The position numbers were made by a program, and so were the translations under genes. Below the pieces are notes generated by a model. The model worked only from the letters and a program-made list of their open reading frames with translations, ran no database searches and had not been told where the DNA came from. Of a DNA stretch of 64,000 nucleotides, positions 9,123-21,038 are shown piece after piece. This DNA is from Hygrophila difformis (Eukaryota > Streptophyta > Magnoliopsida > Lamiales > Acanthaceae), in the NCBI GenBank assembly GCA_030278955.1, contig JAOANR010000005.1, positions 30,619,849-30,683,848 of the forward strand, written 5' to 3'. How positions within the stretch are numbered: position 1 is the stretch's first letter; every line of letters starts with the position of its first letter.

Positions 9123-11533
9123 GGTTCCTCTCCCTCTATTTAATCTCAAACAAACTTCATTCTCTCCCTATTTTATATTGCAACACTCACATCATAGCCC
9201 CACGGGTTAGGATGTAACATTCTGGAATTGCAATATAGGGTGTTATGCTGCCCAAATTTTGATTCTCCATTTGCATCACTTAACTGATTGAACCCTTGAC
9301 TCATTAATGATTAAAGATTGAGATTAGCAATAATCAAACTTCAATGATCATCATGACTAAAGGACCTTTGTTCAATTGCCATTAAAACACTCTTGTATAA
9401 ACAAAATCTCGATGGCTTAAATAGATAATCTGGACTGTAATTAATTATGGTAGGAAGGGTTATTTAAGACCATCACATGTGGACCCAATCCACAACCTTG
9501 CATGAGAAACCAATGTCTCTCATACAAGGGATCTTCTTTTGTTTCTTATTTATTTTGTCTTTGTGTGTTGTGTGGAACCATTAGTAAAGAATACATCAGA
9601 CTAATGTTGGCGGGTACTCCCTCATGGATAACTAGCTCGTATTCTGGGTATTAGTTACTAATTGTTATTTTGCATGGTCTGGATGGCTGTCAGTGGAAGC
9701 CTTGGCGGTTCGCCCATCCGGGGTTATAATAGCTGCTCGGCTGACTCCCATCCAGATACAGTTTTATTTTTATTATCTTAATTTCCAAACCTGAATCCCA
9801 ATCCGTACTGGGAGTCAGTTGGCATCAGTCAATGCCAATTGATGATCATTATAGAAGGGAAGCATGTAGGTTTTTATCCGAATTCACAGACAGTGGAGGC
9901 CCAACTGGTGTTGACACCACCATTATAGGGTCTAAGCTGTCTAAATTCGCTCCATCCGAGTGATTGGGAAATTGGACAGTAGATGTTTACAGTCCACCTG
10001 ATTATTCTGCCATTACTTTGGTCCCTTGACCACTTCATTCTGTGTTTCACCTTCTGTCTAGACCCGCATCTATATTTTGGGTCAATTAATTTTACATTTC
10101 CATATATCTTTATGCATGATAATATTATATACTACTGTGGTCTGTATTTATTTTGGGATCCTTCCCTTGGATAATAGAAGTCTAGATCTTAAACAGATAT
10201 TGCTTTATAAATTTCCAACAAAAACCTCTTTATAAAATCCGGATCTGAGTAAGGGATAAATTCTTCAGTTATGACTAATTCATATTCTGTCAAGGGTTGT
10301 ATTTTGGGAAATTAAGAAGCAGATTCAGCGATTAGGTCTTGCCTAGACTGAAAGGGTCTGTGTTTTAACTGAGAGTCTAGTACCTGACAGGGAATGATTT
10401 TCAAATCCATTATTTTCCAAAATTGCTGGTTGATGGAAATGTAAGATTAAGTGCTACACCGAGATGGGGTCCACTTGGATTCAAATACAGTGTAGTAAAT
10501 AATCTTAGAGGAACATCATCCAGGTTATTTTCCAAGATAGGGTTGAGTTTTCTTTCAACTGCTATACTCTTCTGCCAAAGCCTACTTTTGAGTCCTGAGT
10601 GAGTGCATCCGGAACGAACTAATTTATTAGTTCGTTTCATTAGTTTGTATCTCATAATCACCCGAAAGGAAGTGAACACACCAGTGGTTCACTGAGAGCC
10701 GGGAATTCTTGATCCATACTCCTTCATCCTGATGGGGAGCTGTCTTTTACTACCAGGGTCAGATTTTCAAAACCTTCGAGTGATAGGTTTTAAATGCTTT
10801 CTTTACCGCTTTCTTTTAACCCTTTCATTAGAGGTCACTCGGTTGTATTGAGAGTTGTGTAACTGCTACTAGGATTGACAGTTAAGGGATAGTTTAGGGC
10901 TGAATTCAAATCTTTGGGTGTGACATGGGAGAATGATAGTGGTACTTGGCATTTCAATAAATGATGTGTCGGGTGTTGCTTTTCCACCACAGATGAAGTA
11001 ACACACCCAGGCCAGGGCAGTTACGAATCTGTGGTATCTTAGAATTTGCGGTTTTAAGAACATGTAAACTCATATTGCAAGTACCTGTCTGTTAAAGGGA
11101 AAGCCTTATTGAGAGCATGAGAATTAGCTATCTGATAGAATTATCCCAAACAAAGATCTGCGTATGAAAATGGAAGTTTAATATTGCTGTATCTCACTCT
11201 TGTCCAATTTTCATTCTTTTCTTCCTGTCCTTTCTGTCTACATTGTGACTCAACTTCACGGTTGGCACAATGCACCTTTTCCCTGCTTTCGTAGATAATG
11301 TTTACTGCATTCCTAGAATAATTCTTATCCGCTTTCTAGAATAGATTTATTTGCTTTGTAGATTAATTTAACTGCTTTCAAGATCTAGTTTAAATTCCCA
11401 TCAGTAGATATTAATCATCTTTCAAACCTATTGAGCAATACGAATGGAAAATCTAGTAAAACGACGTGGGACCTGCTTCTATCGCACATCCTCCAGTGAA
11501 CGATCCGGTCTTACTATAAATTACTGCAATTTT

Positions 11534-11555
11534 TGACACCGTGCGCTTTCGGGGG
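11534..11555 (+). other. Degenerate primer-binding-site-like sequence
   Basis: TGACACCGTGCGCTTTCGGG follows TTACTGCAATTT. It resembles the tRNA-Asp-type primer site of Athila/Tat elements (TGGCGCCGTTGCCGGGG), with several substitutions and an insertion. If real, it marks the 3' end of LTR block B. The match is imperfect. Confidence 0.4.
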
Positions 11556-12352
11556 CACAGTTTCTTAACTACGAGCAATAAAAACATGACTACGTATAAA
11601 TATATCCCTAATCACAACACCGCCATCATAAATTGGTTTCATTAAATAAAACCTAAACCAGGATCATGATTTTTCGGAAAATACTCATGTAGTGGGAATC
11701 TGTCAAAAAGTTTCATGGCAGGAACTCTTATGGCAAGAATTGATGAGAAGTATCATGGCATATCTGCCGGGGATCCTCAGTGTGACAGGCTGAAGGTCAA
11801 CCTATCCCGGCTATGCCATGAGATTTGTCAACATTCCATGACAGAGAGGACCACAGCGCCATTTGAAACCAAAGCACCACACTTGAGTAATAAAAAGACT
11901 AATAATCTTGATGTATCCCTAAACCCTTTCCCGTGAATCATAACTCTTTTCTTGTAATAAATCTAACCTGGTATATTTTAGAAAAAGCTCGTGTTAATGA
12001 AACTTGTCAAAAGTTTCATGTATGAGTGAACATTTGTTGAACATTAGTTGTAAATTACGAATAAAGCTATTTGTTGAAGTCTTGAGTTCTGTGAACACAT
12101 GGATGGCTAAAACTTCTCAATTCTCACTTGATATTACACTGCTGTGTGCTGTTTGCACACACATTTTATTTTATTTTTTTTGGGCACTTGACAAATTCAT
12201 CTGAGTTCTATACTGTCACGCTATCATTTTCTGTTGGATCTTCGCAAATCATCTTCTGTCCTGTTATGCATGTCAACTATGTTACCATATGGTTTGTCGT
12301 TATCTCTTTTCTTGGTTTATGATTGATTAGTTGGATTTTCCTGTTCTGCATA
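11556..12352. other. No gene recognised
   Basis: Two short similar segments, ending in TGTCAAAAAGTTTCATG (11701-11717) and TGTCAAAAGTTTCATG (12004-12020), suggest a local duplication. The GC-richer piece 11715-11900 has an open frame with no family I recognise. 12020-12350 reads as intron-like T-rich sequence. Confidence 0.4.
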
Positions 12353-12409
12353 TTCTTTGCCCTGAAGTATGCTGCGGATGCTGCCTGCACTGTTCTCCGG
12401 GTTGATCAG
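12353..12409 (+). pseudogene. CCT8: CCT8 (TCP-1 theta chaperonin) exon fragment
   Basis: Nineteen codons read FFALKYAADAACTVLRVDQ and stop at a GT donor (12410). This matches a conserved segment near the C-terminus of the theta subunit of the cytosolic CCT/TRiC chaperonin. In intact genes it is followed by IIMAKPAGG. I find neither that downstream exon nor the rest of the gene nearby. It is therefore a captured or relic exon. It lies upstream of a Helitron 3' end (15232), and Helitrons commonly carry host exons, so that is the likely vehicle. Confidence 0.75.
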
Positions 12410-15192
12410 GTAACCAGTTTTCATGGTTTGTTCATTCCATAGGTTCTTCAAGTTCTGATGCATTTGATTATTTCTCAGATTTATCTTGATATGGAATTGA
12501 ATGTTAATAGAGTGATTGTCCGCAAGTTAGAGCCTGCATAGCTAAGCTTATTATTAAGTGCATATAAGCTTTGGCAACTTTCTGTCTTAAGCCTTTAGAA
12601 GATTTAATGTCTTAAAATTTGTTGTGTTGGTTAAGTGTTTGGTAACTAAACCTTATTTTTAAAATATCAGAGTGTTTTTGGAGATCTTATATGATCATGT
12701 TAATTAAAATGAAATAATAAATCACCATAAATAATCTATAAACTGCAAGCTATTAAAAAAACTAGGCCCTCGCTTTTTTTTAAAAAAACAGCTTACAACT
12801 AAGCTTAATTTAAGAAGTATCAAGATTCTTCTAAAAAATTTACCACACTTTAGAAAAGAGTTTTAAGCTCTTCAACCACATTTAAGCTCTGAATTGTATT
12901 TAGGATATGGTATTGCTGTCACATGAATACATCCGGATTTCATTTTTTTCCCTACTATTTGGTCTTTTCGCGGTTCAGTCAGCCATATCCAATTTCTTCG
13001 TTGAAGGCTTCAATGCAATATATAAAAATGCTTTACCTATCAATTGACCTTAATGCATTTTTCCTTTAGGCCTTGTTATTGTGAGGCTTTTAATCCGTTG
13101 TTTGGCTTCGTTTTCTGGGCGCCCATGTTGAAATTGCATTTGTTAGCAGTTGGATTCTTGGGTTTCCATCACGTTTGCTTGATGGAAAAAAAATGGGCTC
13201 TGGTGTCCATGGATAATTGATTTTGAATCGGGATCTTGGAGTGGTTTTTCATATTGATTGTTGCACTGCTCATGGAGGATCCCATTATATCTATGTCACT
13301 TTTCAGTTTTTTTGCTATCCATATCTGAATCGAGGACTATGTGGTTTTTTATATAAATGATGATGTTTCAATTGCTTTTAGGTTGGGGATAAGTTCTTAC
13401 ATTGTTGCGATTCCTTTCAATAATTTATTTTCTAATTAGCCTAATATATTTTTGGACTAGCTTTATGTTGGATTCCCTTTTAATACTATATTTAATTTTC
13501 TTAATGATCTTGCGGTACTTGCATAAGCACTAAATCCAATAGAGATCTCAACAGGGCCAGTTACTTATTTCATATATTGTTGCTTTATGCTTTCGCAGTC
13601 TTCACATTTAGCTCATATCCTCATCTTTATTTTTGGGCGTCCAAATTTTTGACTCATAAATGGAAGCAATGAAGCCAAAGAACTACAGCGAGCACTGGCA
13701 GGCAACCTCCATGGAGTCAACTCTTTTTTGAAAAGATGATTGAACCATAAATGGCGTTTGGATCCTCCTAAAAATTGTGTCTAGTGGTTGGGGTATCAGA
13801 TTGGGAAGCACTGATCTGGTGAACCCTGTTCTAACTATAAAGGATTTCATTTTGATTTCATGAACTCTTTTGATGATGAGGATGATAAACATTGTACTTG
13901 CACTTGACGTGAGAATGATTTTCAGAAAGGATTGAAGGATATATTTGAGGAAGACGCTTCTATTCTTGCCAGAATTACGGAGCGCTCGCACAATTGGTGG
14001 AGGGTTGCTAGGAACCTAATTGTGGAACTAAATTTTGGTATATTTAGCTTTCCTTGCTAAATCATGGCAAGAAAGTTCAAAAAAGAAAAAACTCAAGAAA
14101 GTGCTTGAATGTGAGTAGAAATGTAGCACATGCCCAGCCTCTAACGCTCGCCCGCACCCCCTGTTTCTGTTACCTATTTTTTCAGTGTGATAATGATCCA
14201 GCACCATGGACAAGGTTACTTACAATGGCCTCATTTCGCCCTCGTACTTTTATTTTTACAGTATTTTATTTTATGTGGGCCTTTGTATCTTGTATATGGA
14301 ACTTTGATTTTTCCTGCTGCAGTGACACACAGGAGGACACTCCAAGATCATCATTGCCAGAAATTTCAGACCTGAAGAGTGCTACTGATACCACAGAGAG
14401 ATGAGCGAGCCCTGCCTGGGATTTTGATGTGAGAAATCTGTAGTCTGATTTATTCATTAGTTATTATGTTTTCGAATACTTAACTATCTAATGCCAAGCA
14501 GAAAAGTGGAATTTGTCAATCCTTTCAAGCACAAATGATTATGAACTTATTAAAGGTGCTTACAGGGTGTGAGCTGTATTGAATTTCTATTTATGCAGGA
14601 GCAAGAGGGGCGTTGGATGTGGAAAAAGCCTCCTCCCAAGAGTCGTAAAACAGTCGGTGATGATGAATCTGGTGAGTTGGTACAAAGAAGAGATCCCGAT
14701 CTATCCTGAAGAAATCTGTACGAGAAAGGCTTCTGAAAGGTAGTCCTTATTTTCTACCACTGCGCTAGGAAATTGTGTCAGCTCTTGTATTTATGTTCTT
14801 TAAGATTTGTATGTTATGGATATGCATGTGTTACTAAGCTGGACAACTATTACTGCAAAGTTTAGCTGCCTCATTTGTCGGAATGTGATGGTTCTTTCCC
14901 TCACAACTTCCGACACTTTATTTTATTACCACATAACTTTTCTTTTCTTCAATAGATCTCATTTATAATAGTAGGGGTGGGTTCTGGTCGGTGTGGATAT
15001 GGATTTTAGTTTGTTTATAAGAGTATGATCATACTTTGTTTCCTACAGATCAGAACTTACTATTTTTCTTAAAATATCTTGCTTACAAGTTCAAATTTAT
15101 AACCAGATTTTATAATTAAATTTATTTAATTTTACTTTTATTTTAGTTTTGAATGTCTTATTGCAGTTTTCCATAATGTTTTTTCCTGACCG
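12410..15192 (+). other. Probable Helitron interior with unrecognised exon-like debris
   Basis: Mostly AT-rich, intron-like DNA. Two exon-like pieces stand out. One is at 14321-14404: after a CTGCAG acceptor-like site, an open frame with DTQEDTPRSSLPEISD ends in TGA. The other is at 14600-14709, following GCAG, with EQEGRWMWKKPPPKSRKT. I do not recognise either. GC-richer stretches at 13680-14010 may be further debris. No Rep/helicase gene is present. Confidence 0.35.
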
Positions 15193-15231
15193 GGTGCGCG
15201 CAGCGTAGCGCGCGCCTCCGAGAGTGTTCTA

Positions 15232-15232
<1 letters not shown>
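15193..15232 (+). mobile_element. Helitron 3' terminus (hairpin + CTAG)
   Basis: A 9-bp stem GGTGCGCGC (15193-15201) pairs with GCGCGCGCC (15208-15216) around AGCGTA. Thirteen bases later comes CTAG (15229-15232), followed by a T. This is the usual Helitron end: a GC hairpin 10-13 nt before CTRR, inserted next to T. The 5' TC end is not located. A (TA)n run follows directly. Confidence 0.75.

Positions 15233-15276
<44 letters not shown>
15233..15276. repeat. (TA)n microsatellite
   Basis: About 22 uninterrupted TA units directly abut the Helitron CTAG end. They may be the insertion target. Confidence 0.95.
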
Positions 15277-15277
<1 letters not shown>

Positions 15278-16149
15278 TACAAGTAAATTGGAGTTTATGT
15301 AAGATCGATTGATGATATTGAAACGTGTAGAGAAAGAATAGAGTAAAAGTAGACTGAAGAGAAGATCAATTGTTTGTTAACAAAATTAAATCTAAAAAAT
15401 TCACTATTTTAACCTTCAAGTTAGTCTCAACCATCAATTTGCAAATTGAATCAACGGACTTGATGAACCGCAGCACATCAAGTCAAAATGGGCAATCGCA
15501 CCCTAACTGAACCCATATGATATAGCTTTATATTGATTTTTTTTTTTTTTTTTTATCCAGGCTTACATTTTTCGTTGTGACTGATTTGTTCTAGATAATC
15601 TAATTTATAAAACCTATGGGCTATGAAGTAGTATTTTTTTTTCTTATGATCTTACTTGCTGATTTAAAATTTAATTGTATATTGTTTTCAAAAAAATTTA
15701 ATTATATGTAAAAACATATTTATTCCATAATATGTATTCGATGGAATTAGCAATCGCTAGTTTTAAATAAGCTACAATTTGTTTTTAACATGTTCATAAT
15801 GATAAGGGTAATTTTATTCCTGTGGATGAAATTGTCAAGCAATTAATTACTTTTATAAATGCTATGGGAAATGAATGTAGGACGTCATTAGAACGTTTTT
15901 TTTTTCTATTTTTTTAAAAAATTGTTTTGACATCTTTATTACTTTTATGCATGTATAAATTATTTTCTTTAGAGGAGCCGGAGCAAGAAAACAAATAGGA
16001 AAACTTTGATATTCCTTCAACCTTGACAATTAAACGTCAGTTTTACAGTCAAAACTTTTACTTGTTCCTTTAATCTTGATCAATTTCTTATTCATTGTTT
16101 CGATCATCAACTATTTTACATTATACATTTTCTTTCATTCAATCACGAG

Positions 16150-17016
16150 TAGGGGTGGGCATCGGGTCGAGTTGTCGGGTTCGGGTACCCGAAAATCAGG
16201 TACCCGACACTATCGGGTTTCCAAAATGGCTACTCGACCCCGACCCGTATAAGACTGGGTACCCGACTTTGTCGGGTCGGGTTGATCGGGTACCCGATAC
16301 CCGATAAAATTATTTTTTTTAAAAAAATATATTTTATTTATTTAGTTTTACTTTTTATAAAAATACTATTACTAACCTAAATTACACAATTCGTTCAAAA
16401 AAACTATGATTACCAGTATTTAAGCAAATATATAGGTATATTCATCTATATTGTTAATAAATAATACTAATAACTATCAATTTTCTGTTTTAAAAATATA
16501 AAATTTCAGTTTTATTTATTACTATTATTTAATGTTATCTTATTTATTAGTATTATTTAATTAAATTTTAGTGTTCAATGACATTATTTATTAAAATAAA
16601 AAATATAACTCATCAAAGTTATTTACAATTCTTGAAATTTATTATCATATCATGTTCAAGGTTAATTATCCATTATTAATTCCAAAAAAAATCAATATAT
16701 GAGACTTCACAAATTTTTCAAGCTTATACATGGCTTTTCACCACATAGAATAAAATACTAATCCTACTAATTATAAAATAAGTATAAATATTGTAAAGCA
16801 AAATAAATATTAGAAAATAAATATTAAAATCTATCTATTTATTTATTTATTTTTTCGGGTACCCGACACCCGACCCGACAGTTAGTGTCGGGTTCGGGTA
16901 CCCGAAATGTCGGGTTTTTAATATCAAACCCGACAAAACCCGAACCCGACATGTCGGGTTCGGATGTTGGGTTCGGGGTCGGGTACCCGATACCCGACAA
17001 AAAATGCCCACCCCTA
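16150..17016. mobile_element. Non-autonomous hAT element, 867 bp, TSD ATCACGAG
   Basis: The terminal inverted repeats TAGGGGTGGGCA and TGCCCACCCCTA are perfect. They are flanked by a perfect 8-bp target duplication ATCACGAG (16142-16149 and 17017-17024), diagnostic of hAT transposons. Both subterminal regions carry many CGGGTACCCGA-type palindromes and TCGGGT words; the middle is AT-rich. No transposase frame is present, so it would depend on a hAT transposase elsewhere. Confidence 0.95.
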
Positions 17017-17046
17017 ATCACGAGGACAATTTTAGAAAATTTTCTT

Positions 17047-17076
17047 CCCGTGCATCGTGCGGACGGGTAATACTAG
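17047..17076 (+). mobile_element. Second Helitron 3' terminus
   Basis: CCCGT (17047-17051) and ACGGG (17063-17067) form a hairpin that also pairs GCA with TGC. It is followed by TAATA and CTAG (17073-17076), then T. This is close to the standard plant Helitron end. The hAT element at 16150 is nested 31 bp upstream, inside this Helitron. Confidence 0.75.
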
Positions 17077-17486
17077 TTATGTTTCGAAATAAAAATAACA
17101 ATACAATAATAAAATGCATTGATATCCTTTAAAATTAAAATTGAATAAAAATGTATTGATAGTTTTTAAAATATACCTTCGGGCCTGGGAGTGTGACACC
17201 ATGGAAAGGACGCGGGGAGGTGTGACTGGCTCACATTAAAAAAATCCAGTTTAGCAATTGAATTTATTGTTAAGACTGTCCATTGTCCCCACAATGTCTA
17301 CACAAACCAACATTAGCTCTTGCCAGTACACTTGAGAGATTTCACAGGAGGTCACACATCCTAGAATTACTCCAAGACAAACACACTTAAATTTGGAGTT
17401 TTTATAGGGTGGCTACCAATAAAGAAATGTACATTGTTAGTATCAGTAGCTTATTATACTCCATTTAAGCTATTTTTTCCCGGAGT

Positions 17487-17668
17487 ATTACACCCTAAAC
17501 CCTAAACCCATCCCACATCGATTGGAGAGGGAAACGAAACATGTCTTATAAGGGTATGAACACCTCTCCCATATAGACGCATTTTAAAGCCGTGAGGGGG
17601 GAGGGTGGCCCAAAGCGGACAATATCTACAAGTGGGTGTGACTGGGACGTTACAGATGGTATCAGAGC
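17487..17668 (+). mobile_element. TRIM-like LTR 3' part with tRNA-Met primer site
   Basis: CCCACATCGATTGG, a TATA-like TCTTATAAGGG and TTTTAAAGCCGTGAGG precede GACAATATCTAC. The block ends GTTACA at 17654. TGGTATCAGAGC at 17657-17668 is an exact complement of the plant initiator tRNA-Met 3' end. This arrangement is common in small plant TRIM/LTR elements. The 5' LTR boundary is a guess, and no second LTR was found. Confidence 0.6.
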
Positions 17669-18327
17669 TAGTACCCAGGCTGGTATGCTACCATCCAAAA
17701 TGGTTTTTTTTTTCCTATTTTTGACCTTATTGGTCATCTACCTTTACGATTAATGTCCAAAATAGTCATTTATCTTACTAAGCATGTATTTTGATCTAAT
17801 TAATTCATTAATTAGAACGATGCAATCCCTTCAATTGGTAATTGAGAACGATGCAATCATATTAATAAAAGGCTTCGGCCTCCCTTCTACCGAAAAAGAT
17901 ATTCCTCCAATATTTCATAATTTGAATGGATTCTAGCTTAGCAATACTCCCCCTGTCATCGAAAATTTTTAACATCCCATGTTTTTACATAATCCAATAC
18001 ATATTTTAAAAGAATAATATCTCAAATTTTATTAAAAAAATTTATAAAAAAATAATATTCTAAAACTATGTGATTAGATGAAGTTAACAAGATCTATATT
18101 GATTTTTTTTTTGGAGTATACCGGGTATCCCAGGCCATATTGGGCTCAAAATTAATCCCACCAGAATATGATAGGCATTGAACTGTTGCATATTCCAAAA
18201 CAGAATTTTGCATACTCTGTCTAACTGTGTTTGGTTTATCTATATTAAAAATTAAATAAGTTTGTATTTTAAAATACAAAGATAAAAATAAAATAAACAT
18301 AGAGTACCCAAATTATGTTTTTTGCTG

Positions 18328-18451
18328 AGCCCAAATTATGTTAATACCTATTGAAAAGTCAAGGGATAAAAAACTTTTTCTGGATCGGGCCTATTGTTTG
18401 GCCCGAATTCAAATTACTATTTAATCTAACCATCCTAGCCATCTAGGGTTT
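18328..18451 (+). promoter_or_regulatory. RPS28 core promoter: site II-like and telo-box motifs
   Basis: AGCCCA (18328-18333, a site II core on the reverse strand) and a TTGGCCCGA word near 18398-18406 lie upstream of CTAGGGTTT (18443-18451), a reverse-orientation telo box. Pairing of site II and telo boxes is typical of plant ribosomal-protein promoters. Motif assignment is by eye. Confidence 0.5.
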
Positions 18452-19628
18452 CTGCCATTCACATACCAAAATTTCTGCTGCCCACTCTTTTCTGCTGGTC
18501 TACCGAATTCATTTCAGGTCCGTTTTTATTGTTTCTTCTCTTGGTGTAATATCTTCTCCTCTGTACTTTACTCTTTTGATCTGTGTATGTTTTTATTAAT
18601 TGAATTGTATGAAGGGATGGAGTTGCTTCATGATTTGATTGGCTTCTGTTTATGGTTGATTGGTGTTTCGTTTTAATCTCTCACTAGTTATGAATATGAT
18701 TTAGTGTTTCTGTAATATGAAGAATTACTCCGAGCTGTTGGCGGCATTTTTGTCTACATCCTCTGGGTGGGTGCGTAAGGGGAATTAAAGAAACCAACTT
18801 TGCTTCATCGCGACGACTTTTTGTTTAGATGCGTATTTTGTTGACTATGAATTTTGTTAATTCAATTGGTTGTAAGATTTTTATGTTCATATATGAATAT
18901 GAGTTTACGGTGGTTGTGAAAAATATACTGACTGGTCCCTGAATGTTCGTTGCTGCTTTGGTTTATTTAGTGTGTCCCTGAAAATTATACCGAACATGCA
19001 TTATAGTTTGCATAACTGTGCCTAAATATTTTTTTTAAGTTATACTGTTTTTTTTTAAATGTTTTTCATTATTTATTTTGTATGGGTGTGAGAGCTCTTA
19101 TTTTAATTTTATTTTTGGTTAAAGAAAAAAAACTAAAAAATCGGCAATGGGCAATCCCATGGCCAAATAGTAGAGCAAAACACTATGGTTCCGATACTAG
19201 GTTGTTTAGCAGTGATTTTTAAAATTGTGGGCTGATTAATATCGGTGGATTTTAAGAACTCTAACCCTTTTATTTTTGCTGGACCCATATGCTTGGATGC
19301 CTTCTTACATCCCAAAAATTATTTACCGAACACAGTCCTCTTTTCTTGCTTTTGTGACATCACAAAATAATTTTATCACATTTTGCCAGTCATTTATGTT
19401 TCATAGGTATGTATTTCTTCTTTTTTATCGAGTATTAACCTTTAAAGTTTCATCTTAATCATTAGTTTATATTGAAATTTATTCGTAGGTGCATAAATTC
19501 AATAGGCTACACACTAGGGTTAACTATATTCTGTCTGAACAGCTTATATTGATATAGGAATAACCAAATCTAAATGTGTCTTACAGTTTGCATAATTGTG
19601 GTTAAATCACCTTTTGCCTTTAGGCAGA
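18452..19628 (+). other. RPS28 5' UTR with ~1.1-kb intron
   Basis: The transcript probably starts near 18450. A first non-coding exon ends at 18517 (TTTCAG|GTCCG). The intron, 18518-19623, ends at GCCTTTAG, five bases before the ATG. A long intron just upstream of the start codon is common in plant ribosomal-protein genes. The boundaries are inferred from consensus. Confidence 0.6.
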
Positions 19629-19826
19629 ATGGATTCTCAAATCAAGCATGCAGTGGTTGTGAAGATTGTTGGCAGGACGGGGTCTCGTGGACAAGTCACT
19701 CAGGTCAGAGTCAAGTTCATTGATGACCAGAACCGTTTCATCATGAGGAATGTCAAGGGACCGGTTAGGGAAGGAGATATTCTCACCCTCCTCGAGTCCG
19801 AGAGAGAGGCTAGGAGGCTGCGATGA
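19629..19826 (+). CDS. RPS28: 40S ribosomal protein S28 (eS28)
   Basis: This is an intact 65-codon frame, the usual length of plant eS28. The sequence carries the family hallmarks: [20 protein letters not shown] near the start, then [12 protein letters not shown], and the C-terminal [10 protein letters not shown]. The start was chosen at the ATG just after the predicted splice acceptor. The frame is open for 11 more codons upstream, but these lie in the intron. eS28 is a small beta-barrel protein of the 40S subunit near the mRNA exit channel. It is the only host gene here that looks intact, with normal codons and no retrotransposon insertion. Neighbouring DNA is non-coding. Confidence 0.97.
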   Translation: MDSQIKHAVVVKIVGRTGSRGQVTQVRVKFIDDQNRFIMRNVKGPVREGDILTLLESEREARRLR

Positions 19827-21029
19827 GTGTTGTTCTTGATGGTTTGCTCCCATATTATCTACCTTGCCTAAAAAAGTTTTGAAGTTTAGTATGATTTTGT
19901 GTTTCAAAACTGTGTGCTTTTATGTGAATTCGTGTCCTTATCATAGCGATACTTCTGTTGTGAAAGTCGATTGATATTTCTGTTGTCATTCTCAGTTGAC
20001 ATTGGCAATTCTATGTTATTGAAGCATATTAGCTCATTCAATGTTCTAAATTTGAGCAAGTGGTTTCTGAAATGCCCATATTTGATCTTCATGTTTTCAT
20101 GATTTGAATAAGAGTTTCTATTTATTGTTTAGTATTTTGAAATGAGAAATATTTGTCTATAGTATTGAAGAAGAATCTCTCTCAAAGCCATAAGCCGACA
20201 ACTATGTATGATAGTTTTAGTGGCTGTATGTTGCAGTCAAATACAATAGAATTCATTCTAATATAATTATAGAATATCCTCTTCTGCTTTTTGATTTCCA
20301 GTTCTCTTAGACCATTTCCAAAATTCCAACATGTGGGCTTGCCTTTTTTATTAATCCAGAAATATTTAGAAATGATCTTGCCAGTTCGGACCAGCTCGTT
20401 TTGCCGTCCGACTGATGCAGGCTCCACAGCACCCTAATTTTGGGGGGTGGTTTTGAGAACCAACCCTGCTCCGGACCCTGCAAAAATGGCAAATAGGAGG
20501 GTGTGTTGGTGATGCCATTAGTTATGCCTTTCTTTCCTGTACTTATGGGTCTTTATGCTTGAACTAATCTGTCTCTATCATGTTGATGCTGTGTTTTACT
20601 TACCACACTTTTTGGGCAACATCAAATGAAATAGATTGACCACACAATCGTTTTGTTCAGTTCTTTTGCTCACATATTCTGAAATATTCCCGAAGCCATT
20701 GTTGATATTATCTGATCAAATTCTTGGGCTCATTCTTGCTTCCACTTCGTCCACAGCTACTCTTACCGTGTATTTGGGCAATTAAGGCAAAAAAAAGTAG
20801 TATGTGTTTTTGTTCAAGGAGAATAATGGTAGTAGGATTTGATTTGGTCATCTATATAATAACAAATAATACACCATGTAGTGATTGGATTATAGAATAA
20901 AATGATAGAATGATTAGACCAGAAATGGGTGAATCGATCTTATAATAAGTGTGCATACGAGGAATTTGATTGACATCAAACCTCATGTTTGAAGTTGGGA
21001 TTTTGGTTCTTTGTTGAATAAGTTTGGTA
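19827..21029. other. No gene recognised downstream of RPS28
   Basis: 19827 to about 20100 is likely RPS28 3' UTR and flank. 20300-20490 is GC-richer and may be a transposon remnant, but I found no paired terminal repeat. 20640-21029 shows nothing recognisable. Confidence 0.5.
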
Positions 21030-21038
21030 GGTAAAATA

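Larger units (their letters stand above)
7291..11533 (+). mobile_element. LTR-like block B (long Tat/Athila-type LTR, possibly composite)
   Basis: It starts TGTTGATAATGGCC after a polypurine-like tract. It has palindrome arrays at 7608-7840 and 8570-9122 and a TATA box at 7923-7931. It ends before a primer-site-like sequence at 11534. At 4.2 kb it would match the very long LTRs of Tat/Ogre-type elements. It may instead be two LTRs, because a second array is followed by a second TATA-like CTATTTAATC near 9138. No protein frame is recognisable; the 9.2-11.5 kb part reads as U5/leader-type non-coding DNA. No second copy exists in the window for comparison. Confidence 0.45.

Noticed and set aside
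17657..17668. tRNA gene at the TGGTATCAGAGC sites
   Set aside because: Only the 12-16-base primer complement is present at each site, with no cloverleaf.
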